Notes under the pieces: generated by a model | Told to the model about the DNA's origin: nothing | The model's database searches: none | The model's input: only the letters and a program-made list of their open reading frames with translations | Part shown: positions 1 to 11,522 of the stretch, in pieces | How positions within the stretch are numbered: the first letter of the stretch is position 1 | How the letters are laid out: every line of letters starts with the position of its first letter | Source of the DNA: an uncultured Bacteroidota bacterium | GTDB taxonomy: Bacteria > Bacteroidota > Bacteroidia > Flavobacteriales > Flavobacteriaceae | Direction: 5' to 3' | Assembly (NCBI GenBank): GCA_902622595.1 | Contig: CACNQM010000001.1 | Location: 248,001 to 312,000 of the forward strand | DNA length: 64,000 bases | Position numbers and translations under genes: made by a program

Positions 1-5
1 CCTCA

Positions 6-1139
6 TTAATTTGAGCTTTTCTTCAAAGTTACTATTGCTGTTTTTAATTTTCCATCTCTCACATAGTTTACTTCAACTTTATCACCAGGTCTTTTTGATG
101 AGAGATATCCAGATAGATCAGAAAACCTATTGATCTTAAAACCATCTACAGACTTAATTATATCACCTCTTGTTAATCCGGCAGAACCAGCTCCAAAACC
201 TTCTTCAATTTCATCAATATAGAAGCCCTCAGTTTCATTTATATTAAGTTGTCTGGAATATGAAGATTTTAATGCTACACCTCTTACCCCTAAAAGACCT
301 TTCTGAACATCTCCGTATTCAATGATATCTTCAAATATTTTTCTTACGGTGTTACTAGGAACAGCAAAAGAATATCCTACATATCCACCAGTCATGGATT
401 GAATGAGAGTATTGATTCCTATCAATTCGCCTTGGATATTAACTAAAGCACCTCCACTATTTCCAAAATTTACTGCTGCATCAGTTTGAATAAATGATTG
501 ATTTTTTTGATCATACTCGTTTAGATCTCTTGATTTTGAGCTTACTATACCAGCAGTAACTGTAGAATTTAAATTATAAGGATTCCCCACTGCCAGGACC
601 CATTCTCCAATCAATGTTGAATCTGAATCACCAAAGAAGATGTAGTCTAATTTGATATTAGAATCAATTTTAAGTACTGCAATGTCTGTTACCTCGTCAA
701 ATCCAATAATTTCAGCTTCATATTCTTTATTATTATTTGTTGTTACAATTACTTCAGATGAATTCTCAATGACATGATAATTAGTAATAATATAGCCATC
801 AGGTGAAATTATTACACCCGATCCAGTTCCAACCTTTTTTTTTGAATCATCTCCGTAGAAAAATTGTAAAGCCCAGCTATCACTTTCTTCAACAATACTA
901 GTATTTTTTACATGAACCACTGCATCAATAGTCTTGCTAGCAGCAAAAGTTAAATCTGGAAGAGATGATGTGCCAAAATTTTTTTGAGTATTGCTATTAA
1001 CTGAAAACGCAGAGACGGGGTTACTGATAAATTTAGTTTGATAATCTATTTTGTTATTATTATTAACACTACTGTATACTATTAATGTTAAAATTGAACA
1101 AAAAATGGAGACACAAAGAATTTTTATATACAGTTTCAT
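6..1139 (-). CDS. HtrA/DegP-like serine protease, single PDZ
   Basis: Envelope quality-control serine protease that degrades or holds misfolded periplasmic proteins. The 377-residue product starts with one hydrophobic signal or anchor segment (about residues 5-23). The trypsin-like domain has His122 (NYHVI), Asp152 (TDIAVL) and Ser228 (GNSGGAL), so the catalytic triad is complete. One PDZ domain follows at about 270-375 and ends the protein. DegP/DegQ of many bacteria carry two PDZ domains, so the layout is nearer to DegS or short HtrA forms. It is transcribed away from the acetyltransferase-mltG pair and ends 5 bases from the window edge, but its stop codon is present. No clear promoter was found in the 69-base gap upstream. 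Confidence 0.93.
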   Translation of the reverse strand: MKLYIKILCVSIFCSILTLIVYSSVNNNNKIDYQTKFISNPVSAFSVNSNTQKNFGTSSLPDLTFAASKTIDAVVHVKNTSIVEESDSWALQFFYGDDSKKKVGTGSGVIISPDGYIITNYHVIENSSEVIVTTNNNKEYEAEIIGFDEVTDIAVLKIDSNIKLDYIFFGDSDSTLIGEWVLAVGNPYNLNSTVTAGIVSSKSRDLNEYDQKNQSFIQTDAAVNFGNSGGALVNIQGELIGINTLIQSMTGGYVGYSFAVPSNTVRKIFEDIIEYGDVQKGLLGVRGVALKSSYSRQLNINETEGFYIDEIEEGFGAGSAGLTRGDIIKSVDGFKINRFSDLSGYLSSKRPGDKVEVNYVRDGKLKTAIVTLKKSSN

Positions 1140-1208
1140 TTTTATTTGTAAAAATAAGATATTAAAAATTTAATAATTATATTTTAACTATTGTTTAACT
1201 AGAACAAG

Positions 1209-1712
1209 ATGAAATTAAGACTTAGAGCTCTAGAACCTTCTGATCTTGAAATGATGTATGATATTGAAAATGATAAATCCTTATGGTTTTATTCAAATAC
1301 TTCCTCACCTTTTTCAAAACATACTTTGAAAAATTTTATAGAAAATTCACACCTGGATATTCTTGATCATAAACAAGTTAGACTTGTAATATATGATGAT
1401 TCTAATTCTTATGGCTTCATAGACCTTTTCGATTATGATCACATTAATAGGAGGGCTGGAATTGGAATTGTTATATTTGAAAGATTTAGATCTAAAGGTA
1501 TAGGTTCTTTATCACTTAAATTAATTGAAGAACATGTTTTAAATCATGTGCCAATTCATCAGTTATATGCAAATATTTCTTCAAATAATTTTGAGAGTAT
1601 TTCATTGTTTAAAAAAAATGGCTATAGTAGAGTCGGTGTGAAAAAAGATTGGGTGTTTTATAAAAATAAATTTAATGATGTGGTTTTATTTCAAAAAATT
1701 TTAAATAAATGA
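1209..1712 (+). CDS. GNAT-family N-acetyltransferase (RimJ/RimL/SpeG type)
   Basis: A 167-residue acetyl-CoA-dependent N-acetyltransferase of the GNAT fold. The N-terminus (LRLRALEPSDLEMMY) and the acetyl-CoA loop (RSKGIGS, about residues 98-104) are typical of the RimJ/RimL/SpeG group, as is the late segment NNFESISLFKKNGY. The substrate cannot be read from the sequence; a ribosomal protein N-terminus or a small amine are the usual options. Its TGA stop overlaps the mltG start (ATGA), so the two are probably co-translated. The same acetyltransferase-mltG neighbourhood is, as I recall, common in flavobacteria. Confidence 0.85.
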   Translation: MKLRLRALEPSDLEMMYDIENDKSLWFYSNTSSPFSKHTLKNFIENSHLDILDHKQVRLVIYDDSNSYGFIDLFDYDHINRRAGIGIVIFERFRSKGIGSLSLKLIEEHVLNHVPIHQLYANISSNNFESISLFKKNGYSRVGVKKDWVFYKNKFNDVVLFQKILNK

Positions 1713-2737
1713 AGTATTTAAAAATTATAATACCAATTTCAATTTTGTCTTTAATATTTATTATAGATTATTATAATAAATATTACAGACCTAATACTTC
1801 CTTTGAATCTGAAAGTATATTCCTTTATGTAATGAAAGATGACAGTATAGCTTTTAGAGACTCTATCTCAAAATACATCAAATCTGAAAAAACATTTTAT
1901 AAAGTTGCAGAAAAACTAGGATACCTTGAAAATATTAAAACAGGAAGATTCAAAATAAAGAGGGGTATAGGAAATAATGATATTGTTAATTCTTTAAAAT
2001 TTAACAATACTCCTGTTAATGTTACATTTAATAATCAGGAAAGAGTTGAGGATCTAGCAGGAAGAATCTCAAATCAAATATATGAGGATAGTATTTCCTT
2101 GTTATCAGCATTTACTGATCAGGACTTTCTTGAAAAGAATAATTTAAATGAAAAGAATGTTCTCTCAATCTTTATTCCAAACTCATACAATATATACTGG
2201 AATACCACGTCTGAAAATTTTAGAGATAGAATGCTAAGTGAGTATAATAAATTCTGGAATAAAGATAGGTTAGATAAAGCTGAAGAATTAGGACTTACTA
2301 AATTAGAAGTTATCTCACTCGCATCTATAGTCCAACTTGAAAGTAGAAAAGTTGATGAACGCCCTAGAGTAGCTGGATTATATGTAAATAGATTAAGAGA
2401 TAATATGAGGCTTCAAGCTGATCCAACTGTTATTTATACAATAAAAGAATACTACAATAATTTTGATACAATAATAAGAAGGGTTTTGTATAGAGATCTT
2501 AAATTAAATTCAAAGTATAATACATATAAAATAAAAGGCCTGCCTCCGGGACCAATTACAATGCCTGATATTTCAGCTATAGATGCAGTGTTAAACTATG
2601 AAAGACATAAATATTTATTCATGGTAGCAAATCCTTCAAACAGAGGATATCATTTATTTGCAAGTGATCTAGCTGGACATAATAGGAATAAGAAAGCATA
2701 TATTCGCTGGATTAACAGTAAAGGTATATATAGATAA
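1709..2737 (+). CDS. mltG: Endolytic murein transglycosylase MltG
   Basis: Inner-membrane lytic transglycosylase that cuts nascent glycan strands and sets their length. The 342-residue protein has one N-terminal membrane segment (about residues 5-21), a LysM-like part in the first third, and the YceG/MltG catalytic domain. The conserved stretch LASIVQLES places a Glu at 211, followed by ERPRVAGLYVNRL and LQADPTVIYT, all family hallmarks. The GLPPGPI motif near residue 285 is also typical. Translation is coupled to the preceding acetyltransferase through ATGA. It converges with dnaA with only 2 bases between the stop codons. Confidence 0.95.
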   Translation: MKYLKIIIPISILSLIFIIDYYNKYYRPNTSFESESIFLYVMKDDSIAFRDSISKYIKSEKTFYKVAEKLGYLENIKTGRFKIKRGIGNNDIVNSLKFNNTPVNVTFNNQERVEDLAGRISNQIYEDSISLLSAFTDQDFLEKNNLNEKNVLSIFIPNSYNIYWNTTSENFRDRMLSEYNKFWNKDRLDKAEELGLTKLEVISLASIVQLESRKVDERPRVAGLYVNRLRDNMRLQADPTVIYTIKEYYNNFDTIIRRVLYRDLKLNSKYNTYKIKGLPPGPITMPDISAIDAVLNYERHKYLFMVANPSNRGYHLFASDLAGHNRNKKAYIRWINSKGIYR

Positions 2738-2739
2738 AT

Positions 2740-4167
2740 CTAGTTAGATAATTTCTGATTTAAATCTTCAACATATTTTCTAAACTGTTTATCAGTAAAG
2801 CTTAGATTATCTACTGTTTTACATGCATGAAGAACAGTTGCATGGTCTCTCCTTCCAATTTGTGTACCAATACTTGCAAGTGAAGCCTTCGTGAATTTTT
2901 TTGCAAAATACATTGCAATCTGTCTAGCTTGAACAATATGTCTCTTCCTTGTTTTAGATTGTAAAGTTTGAATGTCCATTTGGAAGTAATCAGACACAAC
3001 TTTCTGGATGTAATCAATAGAAACTTCTCTTCTGTTATTTTTAACAAACTTATTAATTACTTCTTTTGCCAATTCAACTGTAATTTCAGCTTTATTAAAT
3101 GAAGATTGTGCAATTAGGGAAATAATAGCACCTTCAAGTTCTCTAATGTTTGAATTAATATTTTTTGCAACAAATTCAATGACTTCATCTTGAATTTCTA
3201 CACCATCTCTGTAAAGTTTATTTTTTAGTATAGAGAATCTTGTCTCATAGTTAGGACTTTGTAATTCGGCTGAAAGTCCCCACTTGAATCTTGACAGAAG
3301 TCTTTGTTCAATATCCTGCATATCAATAGGAGCCTTATCAGAGGTTAGAACTACTTGTTTGCCATTTTGATGAAGATGATTAAATATGTGGAAAAATACA
3401 TCTTGGGTTCCAGACTTTCCTGATAAGAACTGAACGTCGTCAACTATCAGCACATCAATAATTTGGTAGAAGTGAATAAAATCATTTCGCGTGTTCTTCT
3501 TTACAGAGTCAACATACTGTTGAGTGAATTTTTCTGCAGATATATATAAGACAGTCCTATCAGGATACTTTTGTTTAACGTCAACTCCAATTGCATGAGC
3601 TAAGTGTGTCTTACCGAGACCAACACCACCATAGATTAATAGTGGATTAAATGATGTGCCTCCAGGTTTATTAGAAACCGCTATCCCTGCTGACCTACCC
3701 AATCTATTTGAATCACCTTCTAAAAAATTTTCAAATGTATAGTTTGGATTTAGTTGCGACTCAATTTGTAAATTTCTAATTCCCGGTATTACAAATGGAT
3801 TTTTAAGTTCAGAGGCAAATGAACTGAAGGGTGAATCAATTGACTGGGATTTAATTGTACTACTTGATGAACTTGGAATTTTTTCAGTAAATGGCATCTT
3901 GTTGCCAAAAGTATTCTCCATTTTAATTATGTAAACTAGCTTAGCTTTTGATCCTAATTCTTTTGTAAGTGCTAGACGTAAAATTTTTACATAATGTTCT
4001 TCAAGCCATTCATAGAAAAATTTACTTGGAACTTGTATACTTAAAACGTTACCTGTTAGCTTAACTGGAATAATAGGTTCAAACCATGTTTTATAAGCCT
4101 GAGGTTGGATGTTATCCTTGATAAAGGATAAACATTTGTTCCATACGACAGAAGGTGTTTGACTCAT
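2740..4167 (-). CDS. dnaA: Chromosomal replication initiator DnaA
   Basis: Replication initiator ATPase, 475 residues. Domain I (about 8-85) is followed by a Ser-rich linker (about 95-140) and the AAA+ domain. Walker A is GGVGLGKT at 180-187, and Walker B is the VDDVQFL segment near residue 242. The C-terminal DNA-binding domain carries the DnaA signature GRRDHATVLHACK at about 438-450. All functional motifs are intact. dnaN is not adjacent, and the 184 bases upstream are AT-rich but hold no recognisable cluster of TTATNCACA boxes, so there is no sign that the origin lies here. Confidence 0.98.
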   Translation of the reverse strand: MSQTPSVVWNKCLSFIKDNIQPQAYKTWFEPIIPVKLTGNVLSIQVPSKFFYEWLEEHYVKILRLALTKELGSKAKLVYIIKMENTFGNKMPFTEKIPSSSSSTIKSQSIDSPFSSFASELKNPFVIPGIRNLQIESQLNPNYTFENFLEGDSNRLGRSAGIAVSNKPGGTSFNPLLIYGGVGLGKTHLAHAIGVDVKQKYPDRTVLYISAEKFTQQYVDSVKKNTRNDFIHFYQIIDVLIVDDVQFLSGKSGTQDVFFHIFNHLHQNGKQVVLTSDKAPIDMQDIEQRLLSRFKWGLSAELQSPNYETRFSILKNKLYRDGVEIQDEVIEFVAKNINSNIRELEGAIISLIAQSSFNKAEITVELAKEVINKFVKNNRREVSIDYIQKVVSDYFQMDIQTLQSKTRKRHIVQARQIAMYFAKKFTKASLASIGTQIGRRDHATVLHACKTVDNLSFTDKQFRKYVEDLNQKLSN

Positions 4168-4306
4168 TTTTTCTCAGCTAGATGTTAATTGAATATATTT
4201 ATAAGGTAATGTTTTTGGTTGAATACAAATATTAGTTAAAAAAATTCAAAAAAAAATAAAGATTACTATTGATTATTAATTTTTTTTTATTTAAAATCAC
4301 TCTAGA

Positions 4307-4314
4307 TAAATTTG
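4307..4314 (+). promoter_or_regulatory. Bacteroidota -7 element upstream of thioesterase gene
   Basis: TAAATTTG matches the Bacteroidota -7 consensus TAnnTTTG. No good -33 TTTG is visible at the right distance. Transcription would start near 4319, leaving a leader of about 33 bases before the ATG at 4352. The rest of the dnaA/thioesterase intergenic region (4168-4351) is AT-rich, with long A and T tracts and no gene. Confidence 0.45.
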
Positions 4315-4351
4315 TAGGAAAAATTATTAATTCCTTCATAAATTAATTAAA

Positions 4352-4744
4352 ATGAATTACACAACTCAAGAAATTAAAGTTAGATATTGCGAAACAGATC
4401 AAATGGGGATTGTCCACCACAGTAATTATTTAAAATTTTTTGAATTTGCAAGAATTGAATGGCTAGAAAAATTAAATATTCCATATCAGGAGATTGAAAA
4501 AAATAAAATTATCCTTCCAGTAGTTAATTGTGAACTTAAGTTTTTAAAACCTTTAGTTTTTGGAGAATCTTTTAAAGTTAAAGTTCAGTGTACAAAAAAA
4601 CCAACATCTTCTATAGAGTTTTCATATGAAGTTTTCAATAATAGTGGTGAAAAAACAACTGAAGGAAAAACATTGCTTGCATTCTTAAATTCTGATTCAA
4701 TGAAACCTATTAGGTGCCCTGATATTATAAGCAAGCTTTTCTAA
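4352..4744 (+). CDS. YbgC/FadM-type acyl-CoA thioesterase
   Basis: Hotdog-fold thioesterase of the 4-hydroxybenzoyl-CoA/YbgC family, 130 residues, the usual length. The N-terminal segment VRYCETDQMGIVHHSNYLKFFE carries the family's Asp (in ETDQMG) that acts in thioester hydrolysis, and the HHSNYLKFFEFAR helix matches. Members hydrolyse short to medium acyl-CoAs and in some bacteria associate with the Tol-Pal envelope system. No tol genes lie here, so its role is inferred only at family level. Its 3' end overlaps the convergent ribD by 4 bases. Confidence 0.9.
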   Translation: MNYTTQEIKVRYCETDQMGIVHHSNYLKFFEFARIEWLEKLNIPYQEIEKNKIILPVVNCELKFLKPLVFGESFKVKVQCTKKPTSSIEFSYEVFNNSGEKTTEGKTLLAFLNSDSMKPIRCPDIISKLF

Positions 4745-5778
4745 ATATTCAATCTGTTAAACTCATAAAGTATATCATCTTGTAAATTAATCTTAGTAAA
4801 TTCATCGAGGTTTACACTAGGACCCTTAATACCTTTACCAATTTTTACATTGGACTTTAATACTCTAATTGTATCCCATAGGTTATTAGATAGAAAATGA
4901 TTAATTGTCTTTGTGCCACCTTCAATTATAATCGATTGAATATTCATTTTATAAATCGACTCAATAATTAAATTAATATCATCAAAATCTATTGCTTTTG
5001 TGTAACTAGGAATTAATTTATTCTCTTTTTTTGATAGAACTGTTGTTTTAACAGTACCGGATAAAATTCTTGAGTCTAAGGGAATTCTTGAATTAGGATC
5101 TAAAACAAATCTAATTGGACTTCTGCCTTCAACAAATCTTGTAGTGAGGATAGGATCATCATCAATAATAGTTTGAACCCCTACTAAAATTGAATGTTCT
5201 TCACTTCGCCATTTATGTGATAATTTTTTTGCATCTTCTCCTGAGATCCAATTTACTTTTTTTAATGAATTAATTGATTTCGTAGGGCTAATAAATCCAT
5301 CTTTTGTTTCAGCCCATTTCAAAATAATGAAAGGTCTCTTAAGTTTGTGATATGTAAAAAATCTCTTATTAAGTTTATCACATTCCTTGTCCATTACTCC
5401 TACACTAACATTACAACCACTTGATCTAAGTTTTTCTATTCCACTACCGTTAACTAACTTATTAGGGTCTTGAGAACCAATTACAACTTTTTTAATATTA
5501 TTGTTTATTATTGCTTCAGTGCAAGGGGGTGTCTTACCATAATGATTACATGGTTCAAGATTTACATATAATGTTGAGTTCTTTAATAATCTTTTATCCT
5601 CTACACTGTTTATTGCATTTACTTCTGCATGACTTTCACCATATTTTTCGTGTGATCCTTCTCCAATTATCTTATTGTCACAAACAATTACAGAGCCAAC
5701 CAGAGGATTCGGATAAGTATAACCTATATTCTTTGATGCAAGTTCAATACATCTGCCCATAAATTTATTATCGTTCAA
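4741..5778 (-). CDS. ribD: Bifunctional riboflavin deaminase-reductase RibD
   Basis: Catalyses two steps of riboflavin synthesis: deamination of the diaminopyrimidine product of GTP cyclohydrolase II, then reduction of the ribosyl side chain. The 345-residue protein has the zinc deaminase domain first (SHAEVNAI near residue 50, then EPCNHYGKTPPC near 80) and the NADPH-dependent reductase domain from about residue 150, including the IEGGTKTI motif near the end. I choose the TTG at 5778 because it puts the usual short stretch before the MGRCIELA helix. An ATG six codons later, at 5760, is the alternative. It is divergent from the acetyltransferase gene. Confidence 0.95.
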   Translation of the reverse strand: MNDNKFMGRCIELASKNIGYTYPNPLVGSVIVCDNKIIGEGSHEKYGESHAEVNAINSVEDKRLLKNSTLYVNLEPCNHYGKTPPCTEAIINNNIKKVVIGSQDPNKLVNGSGIEKLRSSGCNVSVGVMDKECDKLNKRFFTYHKLKRPFIILKWAETKDGFISPTKSINSLKKVNWISGEDAKKLSHKWRSEEHSILVGVQTIIDDDPILTTRFVEGRSPIRFVLDPNSRIPLDSRILSGTVKTTVLSKKENKLIPSYTKAIDFDDINLIIESIYKMNIQSIIIEGGTKTINHFLSNNLWDTIRVLKSNVKIGKGIKGPSVNLDEFTKINLQDDILYEFNRLNI

Positions 5779-5829
5779 TTTAATAAGTAATAAAATTTAG
5801 AATTGTAAATTTAAGTCAAAATCTCAACT

Positions 5830-6305
5830 ATGTTAATTAGACCTATTAATGAATCTGATAATAAACAAATAGCAGTTATATTAAGAGAAGTTTTAGTTGA
5901 GATGGATATACCTAGAATTGGTTCAGCTTTCGAGGATCCAGAAATTGATAAAATGTATGAATCTTATCAATCTAATAGATCAAGATATTTCATTGTTGAG
6001 GAGAATAACAAGATACTTGGTGGCGCTGGAATAAATGAACTTAAGAATGGGGATATAAATATTTGTGAACTTCAAAAAATGTATTTTCATAAATCAATAA
6101 GAGGAAGAGGTATTGGAGACAAGATGATTGAATTATGTTTAGATTTTGCTGTGGAGTCAAATTATAAAAAATGCTACATAGAGACAATGCCAAATATGGT
6201 TAATGCACAAAAATTATACATAAAAAAAGGATTTGAATATATAGATAATCCGTTAGGTTACACAGGTCATACAGCATGTCCTGTATGGATGTTAAAAAAT
6301 TTGGT

Positions 6306-6309
<4 letters not shown>
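5830..6309 (+). CDS. GNAT-family N-acetyltransferase
   Basis: A 159-residue GNAT acetyltransferase. The acetyl-CoA binding loop RGRGIGDKM lies around residue 97 and is followed by the typical ANAQKLY-like helix (MVNAQKLYIKKGFEYI). Charged residues and the absence of a signal peptide suggest a cytoplasmic enzyme. The substrate is not evident. The stop codon overlaps the prmC start as ATGA, and ligA follows, so it probably heads the acetyltransferase-prmC-ligA transcript. Confidence 0.82.
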
Positions 6310-9157
<2,848 letters not shown>

Positions 9158-9175
9158 CTAAAATACATAAGATTG

Positions 9176-9958
9176 ATGTTTAGATTATCTTTTTTGATAT
9201 TATTTTCTTTTCTAGTTATGTCTTGTAATGACTATCAAAAATTATTAAATAGTACAGAAAATGAAGTGGATAAGTATACTGCTGCCGAGGAATACTATGA
9301 AAATGGAGAATTTAGGAGAGCTAATGCTCTAATTGAGCAAATTATTCCTAGTTTTAGAGGAAAACCTCAAGGGGAAAGATTAGTTTTTTTCTTTGCTAAC
9401 TCTTATTATGAAACTAGGTCATATTACTCAGCTGCAATTCAATTTGAAAACTTTATAAAATCATATCCTAACAGCCAAAGAATTCAAGAGGCCTATTTTA
9501 TGGAGGCAAAATCATATTTTATGCTTTCACCCATATATACTTTAGATCAAGATGATACATTTACAGGTATTGACAAGCTTCAAGTGTTTATTAACAGATT
9601 TCCAAATAGTGAGTATCTTACTGAGGCTTTAGAACTAATGGAGCAATTACAAAACAAAATTGAAAAAAAAGAGTTTGAAATATCAAAGCAGTATTATACC
9701 ATCAGAGATTATAGTTCTGCTATTAAGTCTCTGGATAACTTTATTGCGGATAACCCAGGAACAATTTTTAGAGAGGAGGCGCTTTATTTTAGGTGGTTGT
9801 CACAGTATGAAATAGCTATTAATTCAATTGAATCTAGAATAAATGATAGAATTACAGAATTAGAAAGATCGCTTGAAAATTTTCTAAGATACTATCCTGA
9901 TACCATCTTTATTGATGACTTATCCGAAAAAATTAATAATGCAAAACAACTTTTATAA
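9176..9958 (+). CDS. bamD: Outer-membrane assembly lipoprotein BamD
   Basis: TPR lipoprotein of the BAM complex that inserts beta-barrel proteins into the outer membrane. From ATG 9176 it is 260 residues, with a lipoprotein signal peptide ending in the lipobox VMSC (lipidated Cys17). The rest is a series of TPR helices, with the recognisable family segments YFFAN-like FFANSYYETR, FENFIKSYPNS and SPIYTLDQDDT. A TTG start at 9155 would add seven residues and spoil the signal peptide. It heads a tightly spaced run with rpoZ, coaBC and recN. Confidence 0.92.
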   Translation: MFRLSFLILFSFLVMSCNDYQKLLNSTENEVDKYTAAEEYYENGEFRRANALIEQIIPSFRGKPQGERLVFFFANSYYETRSYYSAAIQFENFIKSYPNSQRIQEAYFMEAKSYFMLSPIYTLDQDDTFTGIDKLQVFINRFPNSEYLTEALELMEQLQNKIEKKEFEISKQYYTIRDYSSAIKSLDNFIADNPGTIFREEALYFRWLSQYEIAINSIESRINDRITELERSLENFLRYYPDTIFIDDLSEKINNAKQLL

Positions 9959-9966
9959 TTAAATCT

Positions 9967-10299
9967 ATGAATAAATACAGAAATACTAACGCTGCAAATA
10001 CTACAAAGACATACAATAAAAATAAAATTGAAGATCCAACAAATAATATATATGAGGCTATTTCAATAATTGCAAAGAGATCAAGCCAAATTAATTCTGA
10101 GATAAAGAAAGAGTTACATGATAAACTTGATGAATTTGCAACACATAATGATAGTCTCGAGGAAATTTTTGAGAATAAAGAGCAGATTGAAGTCTCGAGA
10201 TTTTATGAGAAACTTCCTAAACCTTATGCAATTGCTGTTCAAGAATGGTTAGATAATAAAATTTACTTTAGAGATTCTGATTCCGAAGCTGAGCAATAA
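9967..10299 (+). CDS. rpoZ: RNA polymerase omega subunit, Bacteroidota type
   Basis: Small RNA polymerase subunit that helps fold and assemble beta-prime. The 110-residue protein has the segment PTNNIYEAISIIAKRSSQI, the Bacteroidota counterpart of the omega N-terminal helices, then a conserved acidic segment and a C-terminal KLPKPYAIAVQEWLDNKIYF. It sits 8 bases after bamD and 11 bases before coaBC, the order expected in flavobacteria. There is no signal peptide or membrane segment. Confidence 0.9.
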   Translation: MNKYRNTNAANTTKTYNKNKIEDPTNNIYEAISIIAKRSSQINSEIKKELHDKLDEFATHNDSLEEIFENKEQIEVSRFYEKLPKPYAIAVQEWLDNKIYFRDSDSEAEQ

Positions 10300-10310
10300 A
10301 GATTTAAAAT

Positions 10311-11522
10311 ATGAGTGTTTTAGCTCAGAAAAATATTTTAGTAGGAGTTTCAGGCGGAATAGCTGCTTACAAGATTCCCTTATTGATTAGACAGCTTGTT
10401 AAGCTCAAATCAAATGTAAAAGTTGTTATGACTCCCTCATCAAAAGAGTTTGTTACCCCGCTTACTTTATCCACGGTTTCAAAAAATGATGTTTTTTCTG
10501 AATTTACAACTGCAAAAAATAATAATCCAACTTGGAACAACCATGTAGAATTAGCTGAGTGGGCTGATATTTTTATTATTGCACCTGCAACATCCAATAC
10601 AATATCTTCAATGTCTAACGCTCGATGTGATAACTTGCTATTAGCATGTTATTTATCTTCTTCATGTCCTGTTTTTGTTGCTCCTGCAATGGACCTGGAA
10701 ATGTATAAGAACACACTCAATCAAACAAATATTAAAAAATTAGTCTCGAATAATACTGATGTTTTACCTGTAGGTTCAGGCTCTTTAGCTAGTGGAATGG
10801 AAGGAGAAGGCAGGATGCTTGAACCAAATGAGATAATTGATTACGTTGAAAATAAATTCAAAAATTACTTACCGTTAAATTCTAAAAATTTTTTAATAAC
10901 AGCAGGGCCAACTCATGAAAAAATAGACCCAGTTAGGTATATTGGGAATAGCTCCTCAGGTAAAATGGGATATTCATTAGCAAAAATTGCAAGTGAACTT
11001 GGAGCAAATGTTAAACTTATACTGGGTCCAACTAATCTTTCTATGGATTTATCTAACATCGAATGTATTAGAGTTCAAGATTCTGAAGAAATGTATGCTC
11101 AGACAATAAAGCATTTTAAAGAATCTGATATTGTAATTTTTTCTGCTGCTATTTCAGATTTCAAGCCCATTAAGACAAACAATAGTAAAATAAAGAAAGA
11201 GTCTGGGTTAGACTCCATAGACCTTCAACCAACACTCGATATTCTTAAGGAGCTAGGAAAAATTAAAACCTCACAATTTTTAGTTGGTTTTGCTTTAGAG
11301 ACAGATAATGTAATTGAAAATGCAAAAAGTAAACTAAAGTCTAAGAACCTTGATGCAATAGTAGTTAATAAAATTGGAGATTTTAATCCGATTTCAAGTG
11401 ACTATAATCAAATTGATTTTATAAATTCGAATCTAGAGGTAACATCTTTTAAGAAAAAATTAAAGATTGATGTTTCTAATGATATTATAAGTCAAATTAT
11501 TGAGAATGTTAAAAAAACTTAA
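10311..11522 (+). CDS. coaBC: Bifunctional CoaBC (PPC synthetase / PPC decarboxylase)
   Basis: Two consecutive steps of coenzyme A synthesis: CTP-dependent joining of 4'-phosphopantothenate with cysteine, and FMN-dependent decarboxylation to phosphopantetheine. In the 403-residue protein the CoaC flavin domain comes first (VSGGIAAYK near residue 13, the His of NNHVELAEWAD, the active-site PAMDLEMY and the Cys-containing lid). The CoaB domain follows from about residue 185 (ITAGPTHEKIDPVRYIGN, SSSGKMG). The 3' end overlaps recN. With coaE about 2.5 kb downstream, CoA genes are grouped here. Confidence 0.96.
   Translation: MSVLAQKNILVGVSGGIAAYKIPLLIRQLVKLKSNVKVVMTPSSKEFVTPLTLSTVSKNDVFSEFTTAKNNNPTWNNHVELAEWADIFIIAPATSNTISSMSNARCDNLLLACYLSSSCPVFVAPAMDLEMYKNTLNQTNIKKLVSNNTDVLPVGSGSLASGMEGEGRMLEPNEIIDYVENKFKNYLPLNSKNFLITAGPTHEKIDPVRYIGNSSSGKMGYSLAKIASELGANVKLILGPTNLSMDLSNIECIRVQDSEEMYAQTIKHFKESDIVIFSAAISDFKPIKTNNSKIKKESGLDSIDLQPTLDILKELGKIKTSQFLVGFALETDNVIENAKSKLKSKNLDAIVVNKIGDFNPISSDYNQIDFINSNLEVTSFKKKLKIDVSNDIISQIIENVKKT

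Noticed and set aside
2811-3047. Minus-strand open frame inside dnaA
   Set aside because: Shifted-frame shadow with no family match, as are the other short antisense or out-of-frame readings within known genes.
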